In this document: one piece after another, positions 24,820-35,200 of the stretch
How the letters are laid out: the number at the start of each line of letters is the position of its first letter
How positions within the stretch are numbered: position 1 is the first letter of the stretch
NCBI GenBank assembly: GCA_965200505.1
Contig: OZ241343.1
Coordinates: 496,001-560,000, forward strand
Origin: VXNE01 sp965200505
Lineage (GTDB): Bacteria > Pseudomonadota > Gammaproteobacteria > Pseudomonadales > Azotimanducaceae
Length of the DNA: 64,000 bases
Reading direction: 5' to 3'
Program-made: the position numbers and the translations under genes
Notes under the pieces: generated by a model
What the model saw: the letters and a program-made list of their open reading frames with translations, nothing else
Told to the model about the DNA's origin: nothing
Database searches by the model: none

Positions 24820-27800
24820 CTAGGCCCCCGCCATCAGCCGCGGCGCCTCAACATCCGCCAAACGTTCCAGCAGCCTTTCCACGAAGGCGAAGCGGCTGGC
24901 CGGGTCCGGCATGGGCGCCTCAAAGCGCAGCCGGGCACCGTCTTGGAAGCGGAACGTGCCCGGCTCGCCGCGCACCAGATTCACCACCTGCATGGGTTGC
25001 ACCGGCGTGTCCTCGTCAAAGTCGATGCGTCCGGCGGCGGTGCCGGCATGCAGGCTCGCTATGCCCAAGGCTTGGCAGGCGAGCTTCAGCGCCGTGGCGC
25101 GGAACAGGTGGTCGAGCGCATCGGGCAGGCGGCCAAAGCGGTCGATCATCTCCACCTTGAGGTCGTCCAACGCGTCGATGCGGTCCGCGTTCGCCATGCG
25201 CTTGTAGAAGATGAGCCGCGCATGGACATCCGGCAGGTAGTCATCGGGAATGAGCGCCGGCACATGCAGGTTCACTTCGCTGCGCCCGGTGAGGGTGGGC
25301 AGCGGCGCGTCGAGGGCCGGCGGCTTGCCGGCCTTGATGGAAGCGACGGCCCGCTCCAAAAGTTCCATGTAGAGCGCGAAGCCCACCGTTTCGATCTGGC
25401 CGGATTGCTCTTGGCCCAACAGCTCGCCGGCGCCGCGGATCTCCAAGTCGTGGGTGGCGAGCGTGAAGCCGATGCCCAGCTCCCCGGCCGCCTCAATGGC
25501 GTCCAAGCGCTTGCGGGCGTCGCTGGTGATGGCGCGGAGATCCGGCGTCATCAGATAGGCGTACGCCTGATGGTGCGAGCGCCCGACACGCCCGCGCAGT
25601 TGATGCAGCTGGGCGAGGCCGAAGCGGTCCGCCCGGTCGATGAGGATGGTGTTGGCGTTCGGAATGTCGATGCCGTTCTCCACGATGGTCGTGCAGACGA
25701 GCAGGTTGGAGCGGCGATGGTAGAAATCCGCCATGGTGCGCTCCAAAGCACGTTTCGGCATCTGCCCGTGGCCGACGCCGATGCGGGCGGTGGGCGCGAG
25801 GCGGGCCAACTCGTCCGCCACCCGGTCGATGGATTGCACCTCGTTGTGGACATAGAACACCTGCCCGCCCCGCGCGAACTCGCGGGCGATGGCCTCGCGC
25901 AGCAGGTGGTTGGCTTTGCGCACCACGAACGTCTTGATGGACAGGCGCCGGGCCGGCGGCGTGGCGATGATGGAGAGATCGCGCATGCCGCTCATGGCCA
26001 TGTTCAACGTGCGCGGAATGGGGGTGGCGGTGAGGGCCAGCACGTCCACTTCCGCCCGCAGCGCCCGCAGGCGCTCCTTCTGCCGCACGCCGAACCGATG
26101 CTCCTCGTCGATGATGGCGAGGCCCAGATCCTTGAAGGCAACGTCCGCGCCGAGCAACCGGTGGGTGCCGATGACGATGTCCACCTTGCCTTCGCCGATG
26201 CGCTGGACGATGGCCCGCGCTTCGCCGCCGGAGCGCAGGCGGGACAATGCCTCGATCTGCACGGGCCAGTCCGCGAAGCGATCCCGGAACGTCTCGTGGT
26301 GCTGTTCGGCGAGCAGGGTGGTGGGCGCCAGCACGGCCACCTGCTTGCCGGACTGCACGGCGACGAAAGCGGCGCGCATGGCCACCTCCGTCTTGCCGAA
26401 GCCCACATCGCCGCAGATGAGGCGATCGGCGGCCTTCGGCGAACACAAGTCTGCGGTCACGGCGTGGATGGCTTCCGTTTGATCGGCGGTGGGCTCGAAG
26501 GGGAACTGGTCGCAGAAACGGCTGTATTCCGCATCCGGCGCGTCAAACACCGTGCCCTCGCGCAGTTGCCGGCGGGCTTGGATGTCGAGCAGCTCCGCAG
26601 CCACGTCAAATGCCTTCTGCGCCGCCTTGCGCTTCGCCTTTTCCCACTGATCCGAGCCCAAGCGATGCAGCGGCGCATGCTCGGCATCCGCGCCGGCATA
26701 GCGCGAGATGAGATGCAGCTCCGCCACCGGCACGTAAAGGCGGGCGTCGTCCGCGTACTCCAAGGCGAGGAACTCATGCTCGACGTCATCAACCTCCAGT
26801 GCCCGCAAGCCTTGGTAGCGGCCCACGCCGTGGTCGATGTGTACCACCGGCGCTCCGATGGAGAGCTCGGTCAAGTTCCGCACCACCAGTTCCGGGTCGA
26901 TGCCACGCTGCCGGCCGCGCTGCGCCGCCTCCGCGTTGCGGCGGCCGAAGATCTCCGTTTCCGTGACGACGGCGAAATCCGGCAGCCACGCGCCGCGGTC
27001 GATGTCCGCCACCGCCAGCGCGAGGGATGGAGCCAGTTCCCGGAAGGCCGCGAAGCCCGTCACGGACGCCGCCCGCAGCCCAGCGCGGCCCAGGAACTCC
27101 TCGAAATGCTGGCGGCGGCCCGGGGTTTCCGCGGTGAGCAACACCGGCGTATCGACCTCGGCGAGAAACGCCTTCAGACGCCGCGCCTCGTCATGGCCCC
27201 GGTGGCTCGCGGTGAGTTCAGGCAGCGGCCGCCCGCCGAAGCTCGCGCGATGCCGGTGCTTGGCGCCTTCCGGGTCTAGCTGCACCCGGCCATGGGGCGC
27301 GAGGGCCGCCTGCAGTTCCTGGCGGGTGAGGTACAACGCCTTGGGCTCGGGAATGGGCCGCTCCACGTCGTGGCCGAGCGATTCGTAGCGCGCCGCGAGT
27401 TCCTCCTCGAACGCCGCCGCCGCCGGCAGCGCCTGTGGGCCGAGCGCGATGACGGCACCGTCTGGCAGGTAGTCGAACAGCGTCGCCGTGGCCTCGAAGA
27501 AGAACGGCAGATAGCACTCCATGCCCGGATGCGCCCGCCCCTCGCTCACATCCCGATAGGCGGGGCAGCGCGTGGCATCCACGTCGAAGGCGTGGTGCCA
27601 GGCGTTCCGAAAGCGGCCTATCGCGGCGGCATCCAGCGGCACCTCCTTGGCGGGCAGAATCCGGATCTCCTCCACGCGCCGGGCGGTGCGCTGGCTGTCT
27701 GGATCGAAGGTTCTCAGGCTCTCGATCTCGTCGTCGAAGAGATCCACGCGCACCGGCTCGTCGGCACCCATCGGAAAGACGTCCAGCAACGCACCACGCA

Positions 27801-28287
27801 CCGCGTATTCACCCCGTTCCGCCACCGTGCCCACCGCGGCATAGCCGGCGCGCTGCAAGCGCCCGCGTTCGCGCTCCAAGTCGAAGCGCTGCCCCACTTT
27901 GAGCGCGAGGGCTTGGCCGGCGACGAAGCCGGTCGGCGGCAGCCGCTGCATCAAGGTGCGCATGGGCGTCACCAGCGCGCCCCGCTTCGTGCGCGGCAGC
28001 TCGGCGAGGGTGGCGAGTCGGTCTGAAACGATGTCTTGATGGGGCGAGAAGTTGTCGTAGGGCAGCGTTTCCCAATCCGGAAACGCCAACAGCGGCGCCT
28101 TGCCACCGGCGTAGAAGTCGATTTCCGCCCGCATCCGCATCGCGTCCTCAGTGTCCGACGCGACGTACAGCACGAAACGCTCCCCCTGCGCCAAGTTGGC
28201 GACGGCAAGGCCGGCGGCGCTGCCATGCAGCGCCTGCCAGTTGGCGATGGCCCCGGCCGGCGGCGCGGTGCGCGGGTCTAGTTGCAT
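24820..28287 (-). CDS. mfd: Transcription-repair coupling factor Mfd
   Basis: 1155 residues, the normal length. It removes RNA polymerase stalled at DNA damage and recruits UvrA. The N-terminal UvrB-like region includes FPDWETLPYDNFSPHQDIVS. The CarD-like RNAP-interaction domain has GAPVVHIDHGVGRYQGLRAL. The translocase has Walker A CGDVGFGKTEVAMRAAFVAV, DEEH-box AIIDEEHRFGVRQKE, LTATPIPRTLNMAMSGMRDL and the RAD/TRG motif region GRVGRSHHQAYAYLM. The C-terminal TRCF domain follows from HVPALIPDDYLPDVHARLIF. It is transcribed away from the tandem-repeat region at 28.37-29.05 kb, which must contain or adjoin its promoter. Confidence 0.97.
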   Translation of the reverse strand: MQLDPRTAPPAGAIANWQALHGSAAGLAVANLAQGERFVLYVASDTEDAMRMRAEIDFYAGGKAPLLAFPDWETLPYDNFSPHQDIVSDRLATLAELPRTKRGALVTPMRTLMQRLPPTGFVAGQALALKVGQRFDLERERGRLQRAGYAAVGTVAERGEYAVRGALLDVFPMGADEPVRVDLFDDEIESLRTFDPDSQRTARRVEEIRILPAKEVPLDAAAIGRFRNAWHHAFDVDATRCPAYRDVSEGRAHPGMECYLPFFFEATATLFDYLPDGAVIALGPQALPAAAAFEEELAARYESLGHDVERPIPEPKALYLTRQELQAALAPHGRVQLDPEGAKHRHRASFGGRPLPELTASHRGHDEARRLKAFLAEVDTPVLLTAETPGRRQHFEEFLGRAGLRAASVTGFAAFRELAPSLALAVADIDRGAWLPDFAVVTETEIFGRRNAEAAQRGRQRGIDPELVVRNLTELSIGAPVVHIDHGVGRYQGLRALEVDDVEHEFLALEYADDARLYVPVAELHLISRYAGADAEHAPLHRLGSDQWEKAKRKAAQKAFDVAAELLDIQARRQLREGTVFDAPDAEYSRFCDQFPFEPTADQTEAIHAVTADLCSPKAADRLICGDVGFGKTEVAMRAAFVAVQSGKQVAVLAPTTLLAEQHHETFRDRFADWPVQIEALSRLRSGGEARAIVQRIGEGKVDIVIGTHRLLGADVAFKDLGLAIIDEEHRFGVRQKERLRALRAEVDVLALTATPIPRTLNMAMSGMRDLSIIATPPARRLSIKTFVVRKANHLLREAIAREFARGGQVFYVHNEVQSIDRVADELARLAPTARIGVGHGQMPKRALERTMADFYHRRSNLLVCTTIVENGIDIPNANTILIDRADRFGLAQLHQLRGRVGRSHHQAYAYLMTPDLRAITSDARKRLDAIEAAGELGIGFTLATHDLEIRGAGELLGQEQSGQIETVGFALYMELLERAVASIKAGKPPALDAPLPTLTGRSEVNLHVPALIPDDYLPDVHARLIFYKRMANADRIDALDDLKVEMIDRFGRLPDALDHLFRATALKLACQALGIASLHAGTAAGRIDFDEDTPVQPMQVVNLVRGEPGTFRFQDGARLRFEAPMPDPASRFAFVERLLERLADVEAPRLMAGA

Positions 28288-28368
28288 GATGCGATGCCGC
28301 GGGGTTGAGGGCGGGTGGGGGGCATTCTAACGTTGTGGGGGAGATGAGGGCGGTCGCTCTTTTCTTGC

Positions 28369-29045
28369 GAGGGGCCGGCCCCTCGCGCTCCCCGAGGCGA
28401 ATTGGCGGGGCCGGCGTGTTCTGTGTGGGGGGCGCGGGTTGGCCGCCGCGGGTAAGCGGGGGTTCCCGCCGCCCGGGGTGGTGGATGGGTCTCGTTTCCT
28501 TTCTTTGCGAGGGGCCGGCCCCTCGCGCTCCCCGAGGCGAACTGGCGGGGTCGGCGTGTTCTGTGTGGGAGGCGCGGGTTGGCCGCCGCGGGTAAGCGGC
28601 GCTTCCCGCCGCTTGGGGTGGTGGATGGGTCTCGTTCCTTTCTTTGCGAGGGGCCGGCCCCTCGCGCTCCCCGAGGCGAACTGGCGGGGTCGGCGTGTTC
28701 TGTGTGGGGGGCGCGGGTTGGCCGCCGCGGGTAAGCGGCGCTTCCCGCCGTCCGGGGTGGTGGATGGGTCTCGTTTCCTTTCTTTGCGAGGGGCCGGCCC
28801 CTCGCGCTCCCCGAGGCGAACTGGCGGGGTCGGCGTGTTCTGTGTGGGGGGCGCGGGTTGGCCACCGCGGGTAAGCGGGGTTCCCGCCGCTTGGGGTGGT
28901 GGATGGGGCTCGTTTCCTTTTCTTTGCGAGGGGCCGGCCCCTCGCGCTCCCCGAGGCGAATTGGCGGGGTCGGCGTGTTCTGTGTGGGGGGCGCGGGTTG
29001 GCCGCCGGGGGTAATCGGGGGTTCCCGGCACATGGTGGGTTGGGT
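28369..29045. repeat. Five tandem repeats of about 140 bp, each with a 16-bp palindrome
   Basis: Five near-identical units start at 28369, 28509, 28648, 28788 and 28928, a period of 139-140 bp. Each begins with the perfect palindrome GAGGGGCCGGCCCCTC, followed by GCGCTCCCCGAGGCGA, then TTGGCGGGGTCGGCGTGTTC, TGTGTGGGGGGCGCGGGTTG and GGTGGATGGGTCTCGTTTCC. The last unit degrades at its end. The top strand is strongly G-rich, with several GGG runs. The array fills most of the 28288-29079 interval between the divergent mfd and acyl-CoA dehydrogenase genes; no gene is seen in it. The period is not a multiple of three, so open frames across it change peptide each copy. A regulatory or structural role is possible. 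Confidence 0.93.
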
Positions 29046-29079
29046 GGGTCTAGCGGAGGGGGTGTGCTAGGCTTGCGGG

Positions 29080-30183
29080 ATGCCGGAAGCCTTGCCGCCT
29101 GACCTTGCCCAGCTAAGGGACGACGTGGACGCGCTGGCGCGGGAAGTGCTGGCGCCGCTTGCCGAGGATGTGGCCGCCAATCGCGCTGCCATCGTCGCCG
29201 CCGCCAAGTCCGCGGGGCTGTTCACCATGACGCAGCCCAAGGCCCATGGCGGCACCCAGGCCAGCGCGTTGGCCCTTACCGTCGTCCGGGACACGCTGGC
29301 GAGCCATAACCTTGCCCACTTGCCGGTGTTCGGCCCCGGGCCTGGGGTGTTGGCCGGCGCTGGCGAGCCGTTGGCGAGCCGCTACTTGGCACCCCTCTTG
29401 GCCGGCGAGAAGCGCGGCGCCTTCGGTTTCACGGAGCCGGACGACGCGCCCCGTGCCACTTGGGGCCGCGTCCAAGGCGACGCGCTGGTGGTGAATGGGC
29501 AGAAGTCCTACGTCACCGGGGGTGCCGAGGCCAACTTCATCAACACCTTGGTCGAAATCGAAGGCGCGGGGGCCGCGCTGGTGGTGATCGACACGGACGC
29601 CGCCGGCGTCTCCATCAAGCGCACCTTCGGCTCGATGGACGGCAGCCACCACGCCCACTTCGAGTTCAAGGACGTGACGGTGCCGATGGCGCATGTCATC
29701 GGGCGTCCCGGCGAGGGCTTGCCCCGCGCCTTGGGGCAAATCGGCGACACCCGCCTCGCCTTCGCGGCGCAGTGCGTGGGGCTCATGCGCTGGACGCTCG
29801 GCTTCGTCACCGAACATCTCGAAGCGCCGCATCGCAGCGGCGCCCCCTTGGGCAACCGGGAAGGCGTTCGGCTGCGCTACGCCGACATGCGCATCGACGC
29901 GTTCGCCGCCCGCAGCATGGTCTATCGCACGGCGCGGCTCGCCGATGCAGGCGAAAACGTGGTGAACGAGACCATCGCCTGCAAGGTGTTCGCCACCGAG
30001 GCCGTGGGGCGCGTCGTCGATATGGCGATGCAACTCGTCGGCGGCAAGGCGCTGGACGTCGGGCACCCGTTGGAGAGCCTCTACCGGCGGGTGCGCGCCA
30101 TGCGCTTGGCGGAAGGCGCGAGCGACATCCTGCGCCTGAATCTGGCCCGCGGCCGGTTGGACTTGGGCAAGGGGCGGCTTTAG
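29080..30183 (+). CDS. Acyl-CoA dehydrogenase family protein
   Basis: 367 residues with the acyl-CoA dehydrogenase fold; it would use FAD to introduce an alpha,beta double bond into an acyl-CoA. N-terminal helical domain: AKSAGLFTMTQPKAHGGTQA. Middle beta domain: GAFGFTEPDDAPRATWG and VNGQKSYVTGGAEANFINTL, both FAD/substrate signatures. C-terminal domain: RLAFAAQCVGLMRWTLGFVT and the motif MQLVGGKALDVGHPLESLYR then VRAMRLAEGASDILRLNLAR. The catalytic Glu position is plausibly the EGASDI glutamate. It starts about 35 bp after the repeat array. Substrate chain length is unknown. Confidence 0.9.
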   Translation: MPEALPPDLAQLRDDVDALAREVLAPLAEDVAANRAAIVAAAKSAGLFTMTQPKAHGGTQASALALTVVRDTLASHNLAHLPVFGPGPGVLAGAGEPLASRYLAPLLAGEKRGAFGFTEPDDAPRATWGRVQGDALVVNGQKSYVTGGAEANFINTLVEIEGAGAALVVIDTDAAGVSIKRTFGSMDGSHHAHFEFKDVTVPMAHVIGRPGEGLPRALGQIGDTRLAFAAQCVGLMRWTLGFVTEHLEAPHRSGAPLGNREGVRLRYADMRIDAFAARSMVYRTARLADAGENVVNETIACKVFATEAVGRVVDMAMQLVGGKALDVGHPLESLYRRVRAMRLAEGASDILRLNLARGRLDLGKGRL

Positions 30184-30213
30184 CCCAAGGCGTCACGGCG
30201 GGCGTCCGATCCG

Positions 30214-30996
30214 CTACACCACGATGGATGGATACTGGGCGGATCGGGTGCCCGGGATCGGCTGGTTGGCGGTGTCGTGGTAGGTGAAGACGACGGACAG
30301 CTTCACCTGCGCCGTGTCGTTGCGCCCGGCGGCGTGCAGCAGGCGGCAGTGGAAGAAGAGCGCATCGCCCGGCTCAAGCGCCAAGGGCACCGCGGCGTCG
30401 ATGAGGCGCGCGTTCTCCGGCAGGTCCGGGCGCAGAAACAGGTCACGGTCGAAACGGCCCCGGTCCAACGCTTGGCGGTGGCTGCCCGGAATCACCATCA
30501 GGGCGCCGTTGGCGGGGGTTTCCGCGCCCAGCGCCAGCCACACCGAGACCAAATCCGGACGGTCGAAGCTCCAATAGCGGATGTCTTGATGCCACAGGGT
30601 GGCGCTGGAGTGGCCGCCATGCTTGGTCATCACGCAATTGTGGTGGCATTGGGACAAGCACACGGCGGCGCTGCCCAACAGCCCCCGCACCGTGTGCGCC
30701 ACCGCCGGCGCCCGTGCCCAACTGCGGAAAGAAGGATCGCGCGCGTAGGCGCTGAGCAAGCGCCTTGGGGTGTCGCCGCCGGCGGCGGCGCGGCCTGATG
30801 GCGCTCCGACGTAGCCAACGTCCGCCTCGAACTCGGCCGGCCCCACCACCGGATCCAACGCCGCCAGCGCCGCGGCGGCCATGCGCCGGCAGGCTTCGGG
30901 GGTGGCCAGTTGCCGCAGGATCACATAGCCATCGCGGGCGAAGGCGGCCAACGTCGCGTTCGCCGCGTGGCGCCGCGGCACTGCTGTTTCGCTCAT
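30214..30996 (-). CDS. Phytanoyl-CoA dioxygenase (PhyH) family protein
   Basis: 260-residue Fe(II)/2-oxoglutarate-dependent oxygenase, hydroxylating an unknown substrate. The N-terminus (ATLAAFARDGYVILRQLATP) is the usual PhyH start. The iron-binding HxD is in SATLWHQDIRYWSFDRPDLV and the distal His in EPGDALFFHCRLLHAAGRND, with R following for 2OG binding. SVWLALGAETPANGALMVIP then GSHRQ is the second signature. It is convergent with the acyl-CoA dehydrogenase gene 30 bp away. The substrate is not inferable; such enzymes act on fatty acyl chains, ectoine, quorum signals and natural products. Confidence 0.9.
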   Translation of the reverse strand: MSETAVPRRHAANATLAAFARDGYVILRQLATPEACRRMAAAALAALDPVVGPAEFEADVGYVGAPSGRAAAGGDTPRRLLSAYARDPSFRSWARAPAVAHTVRGLLGSAAVCLSQCHHNCVMTKHGGHSSATLWHQDIRYWSFDRPDLVSVWLALGAETPANGALMVIPGSHRQALDRGRFDRDLFLRPDLPENARLIDAAVPLALEPGDALFFHCRLLHAAGRNDTAQVKLSVVFTYHDTANQPIPGTRSAQYPSIVV

Positions 30997-31058
30997 GCGC
31001 GTCTTTTGCGGCCATGGCCTGTGGTCGTGGCGCGCGGTTCAGGTAAGATGCGAAGTCT

Positions 31059-32255
31059 ATGTTACGACGCCAACTCGCCACCACGCTCGGGCGCGTCCTG
31101 CCGGCCAGGAAGGTCACGCTGCCCATCGCGTTCCTATTGGTCGCGAGCGCCATCACCTTCTGGTTGGTGCAGAGCCGGCCGCCGGCCGCGCAAGAGCCGG
31201 TGCCGGAACCGTCGCTGCTCGTCAGCGTCGCCACGCTGAAACGCGAGCCGATCACCTTCACCGTCGCCTCCCAAGGCGCTGTCTCGCCACGCACGGAAAC
31301 CACCCTGATCTCGGAAGTGTCCGGGCAGATCGTCCAGGTGGCGCCGGCATTCGTGAGCGGTGGCATCTTCAAGCAGGGCGACGTGCTGGTGCGCATCGAC
31401 CCCCGCATCTACGAGACGAACTTGAAGCGGGCGGAAGCCGAAGTGGCGCGGGCCCGCACCCAGGTGGCCACCGAGGAAGCCCGCGCCAGCTATGCGCAGG
31501 AGAACTGGGAACGGCTGCGCAGCCTGCATGTCGCCGAAGGCGACGCCTCGGACCTCACCTTGCGCAAACCCCAGCTGCAGGAGGCCATCGCCGGGTTGGC
31601 CGCCCGCGAGGCGGACTTGGAGAAGGCCCAGGAAGACCTGCGCCGCACCGTCATCCGGGCGCCATACGATGGCATGGTGCGCAAGAAGCTCGCCGACGTT
31701 GGCCAATTCGTGAACGTGGGCAGCCAGCTCGCGGGCGCTTTCGCCGTGGACCGAGCCGAGGTGCGCCTGCCCCTGACCCAGCACGACCTCCGCTTCATCG
31801 ATCTCGATGCGCTCGCCGATGGCGGCACCCTGCCGGTGACGCTGCGCGCCGAGTTGGGCACCCAGAACCTATCTTGGGAGGCTGAAGTGGTGCGCTCGGA
31901 AGGTGTCTTCGACGAGACCAGCCGGGTGCTCTACGTGGTGGCCCAAGTGGAGGACCCTTATGACTTGGCCGGCCATGGCGCTTCGCCCCTGCGCATCGGC
32001 ACTTTCGTCGCCGCCGAAATCCATGGCAAGGCCGGGGGCGATTTCTTCGTCGTGCCGCGCCATGCCTTGGCTGGGGGGCAAACGCTCTGGCTGGTGGACG
32101 GCGCCATGCGGATTCACCCGCGCAACGTCTCCATCGTCCGCGCCGACGAAGACTTCGCGTACATCGCCGAAGGGCTCAGCGAGGGCGACCGCTATGTGGC
32201 CATCCCCATCCCACAGCCATTGCCCGGCATGAAGGTGCGGGCCGGCGACAGCTAG
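31059..32255 (+). CDS. RND efflux periplasmic adaptor subunit
   Basis: 398-residue membrane-fusion protein linking an inner-membrane RND pump to an outer-membrane channel. A short cytoplasmic start and one membrane anchor (FLLVASAITFWLVQ) precede a lipoyl/barrel-sandwich half, VSGQIVQVAPAFVSGGIFKQ then GDVLVRIDPRIYETNLKRAE. A helical hairpin follows (AEVARARTQVATEEARASYA), then the second lipoyl half IRAPYDGMVRKKLADVGQFV. It lies 12 bp before the RND permease in an operon. No TetR-type regulator or TolC-type gene is nearby, so the outer channel is probably encoded elsewhere. Confidence 0.92.
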   Translation: MLRRQLATTLGRVLPARKVTLPIAFLLVASAITFWLVQSRPPAAQEPVPEPSLLVSVATLKREPITFTVASQGAVSPRTETTLISEVSGQIVQVAPAFVSGGIFKQGDVLVRIDPRIYETNLKRAEAEVARARTQVATEEARASYAQENWERLRSLHVAEGDASDLTLRKPQLQEAIAGLAAREADLEKAQEDLRRTVIRAPYDGMVRKKLADVGQFVNVGSQLAGAFAVDRAEVRLPLTQHDLRFIDLDALADGGTLPVTLRAELGTQNLSWEAEVVRSEGVFDETSRVLYVVAQVEDPYDLAGHGASPLRIGTFVAAEIHGKAGGDFFVVPRHALAGGQTLWLVDGAMRIHPRNVSIVRADEDFAYIAEGLSEGDRYVAIPIPQPLPGMKVRAGDS

Positions 32256-32267
32256 GGGGGAACGGGC

Positions 32268-35200
32268 TTGGCTGAACCATCGTCCAACGCAGCGCGGCCG
32301 GCGGGCGGCGGGCTCATCGGCTGGTTCGCCGGCAACCACGTCGCCGCCAACCTCCTGATGATCGCCATCGTGATCGGCGGCATCGGCGGGCTCGTGGTCG
32401 TCAAGAAGGAGAGCTTCCCCAGCATCGACTTCCAAGTGGTGCAGGTGGCCGTGCCCTATCTGGGCGCGGCGCCGGAGGAGGTCGAGGAAGGCGTGGTCAT
32501 CAAGGTGGAGGAAGCCATCAAGAGCATCGAGGGCATCCATCGCATCGAATCCACCGCCTCGGAAGGCACCGGCTTGGTGTACGCCACCGTGGCCGAGGGC
32601 TACTCGGCCGCGGAGGTGATGGACAAGATCAAGCTGCGGGTGGACAGCATCGCCACGTTCCCGCGTGAAACGGAACGGCCATCCATCAGCAGCCAAGTGC
32701 GGCAGCGGGGGGTTATCACCCTGCAGATTCACGGCGCCCTCGACGAGGCGGCGCTGACGAGGCTGGCGCAGACCATCCGCGACGAGGTGACGGCCTTGCC
32801 GGAGGTCTCCGCGGTGGATTTGCAGGGCGCCAGGCCCTTTGAGATCTCCGTTGACGTTTCCGAACAAACGCTGCGGCAGTATGGCCTCACCCTCGACGAC
32901 GTGGCCACGGCCATCCGACGTTGGTCCGTGGACTTGCCCGGCGGCGCCATCCGCTCCGATGCCGGGGACATTCGCCTACGCGCCAAGGGGCAAGCCTATA
33001 CGGGCGCCGAGTTCGAGCAAATCGTGCTGTTGACGCGCCCGGACGGCGTCCGCCTGCGGTTGGGCGACATCGCCACCATCAACGACGGTTTCGCGGACGT
33101 GGAGTCCTTTGCCTTCTTCGACGGCAAACCGAGCTTGGCCGTCGCCGTCCACGCCACCCCCACCGAGAACGAGATCGCCATCGCCCAAGCGGTGCGGGAA
33201 TACGCGGCGCAACGCGAAGCCACCTTGCCGCCGGGCGTGAAGCTGACGATCTGGTCAGACAGCACTTACTACCTCAACAGCCGCATCAACCTGATGCTGG
33301 AGAACTTGGCGGCCGGGGCCGCCCTCGTGTTCATCATCTTGGGCCTGTTCCTGCGCCTGCGCATCGCCATCTGGGTGGCGGTTGGCCTGCCGGTGGCCTT
33401 CATGGGCGCCTTCATGCTGCTGCCCAGCGCGGCCGTGGGCGTCTCCATCAACACCATGAGCTTGTTCGCGTTCATCGTGGTGCTTGGCATCGTGGTGGAT
33501 GACGCGATCATCATCGGCGAGAGCATTTACGCCGAAACCCAGCGCAACGGTTACACGCTGGCCAACGTCATCGCCGGCACGAAGCGCGTGGCCGTGCCGG
33601 CCACGTTCGGCGTGCTCACCACCATCATGGCATTCGCGCCTTTGCTGTTCATCTCTGGCACGGTCGCCCAGATGAGCCAATCCATTGGCTGGGTGGTGGT
33701 GCTCTGCCTCGTCTTCTCGTTGGTGGAATCCAAGCTCATCCTGCCATCGCACCTCGCGGCCTATGCCAAGCCGAAGGAGCGCCGGCGCGGCATTGGACAC
33801 CAGGTGGAACGTGGGCTCATGCGCTTCATAGAAAACGTATATACGCCGTTCCTCACCAAGGCCATCGAGTTCCGCTACGCCACGGTGGCCTTCTTTGTGG
33901 CCTTGATGATTCTGGCCGCGGGGCTCGTCAGCGGCGGGGTGGTGCGATTCATCTTCTTCCCGAACCTCGACTTGGACTATGTGGCGGCGTCCGTGCAATT
34001 GCAGGAAGGCGCCCCGCGAACCCTCGTCCGCACCATCGTCGAAAAGCTGGACCAAGACTTGCGCGAAGTGAACGAGGACATCAAGGCGGAAACGGGCACC
34101 GACCGCGACGTGGCGCAACACTCGTTCGCCTACATCAGGGGCGGCAATCAGGGCCACCTGCAGGTGGAACTGGACAAGAGGCCCGGCCGCGTCGCCGGGC
34201 CGGCCGACATCGAGCGGCGTTGGCGAGAGAAGGCCGGCGAAATCGCCGGGGTGCGCGAACTCCGCTTCTACTCAAGCACTGCCATCGCAGGGAAACCGAT
34301 TTCATTCGCCCTTTCCGGCCGCGATTACGACGTGCTGGAACAGGCCGCCGAAGCGCTGCGCGACCATTTGCGCGGCTACAGCGGGCTCTACGAAGTGCAG
34401 AGCAGCGCCCGCACCGGCCCCGACGAGATCAAGCTGCGGGTGAAGCCAGAGGCCGAGGCACTGGGCATCACGTTGACCGAGTTGGCACGGCAGGTTCGCC
34501 AAGCGTTCTACGGCGAGGTGGCGCAGCGCATACAACGCGGCACCAATGAGGTGTGGGTGTGGGTGCGCTACCCGCGTTCCGAGCGGCGCTCCATCGGCAA
34601 CTTGGAGAACATGTGGATTCGCCTGCCGGACGGCCGCGAGCTGCCCTTCGGCGCCGTGGCCGAGTATGAGATGGCGCAGGGCTACAGCGCCCTGCAGCGC
34701 TTGGACGGCCAATCCACCGTCATCGTCTCTGCCAACGCGGACCTCGACGCGGTGGAGCCATTCCAAGTGTTGGGGCAAGTCCAGGCGGAGTTCATGCCAG
34801 ACCTGTTGGCGCGTTACCCGGGCGTGCGCTCCGGCTGGGCCGAAGGCGCCCAGGAGCAAGCGGCTTCCCTCCGCAAGATCGGCTGGGCGTTCGTCGCCGC
34901 GCTGCTCGGTATCTACGCCGTGATGGCGATACCGCTGCGCTCCTATGTGCAGCCGTTGCTCATCATGAGCGCCATCCCGTTCGGCGTCATCGGCGCGGTG
35001 CTTGGCCACATGTTGCTTGACCTGCCCATCACGGCCATCTCGCTCGTCGGCATCCTGGCGTTGGCCGGGGTGGTGGTGAACGACAGCCTCATCATGGTGG
35101 ACTTCGTCAATCGGGCCGCTGCCCGTGGCGCAACGCCCACGCAAGCCGCGGTGGAATCCGGCGCGGCGCGTTTCCGGGCCATTCTGCTCACCTCGCTCAC

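Noticed and set aside
24943..27279. Long open frame on the plus strand (about 778 codons) opposite mfd
   Set aside because: It is a high-GC shadow of mfd with no recognisable protein motif; mfd has all its motifs in the opposite frame.
28278..29033. Open frames of about 250 codons across the tandem repeat, both strands
   Set aside because: The 140-bp period changes frame at each copy and the peptides are low-complexity Pro/Arg/Gly; a repeat artefact is more likely.
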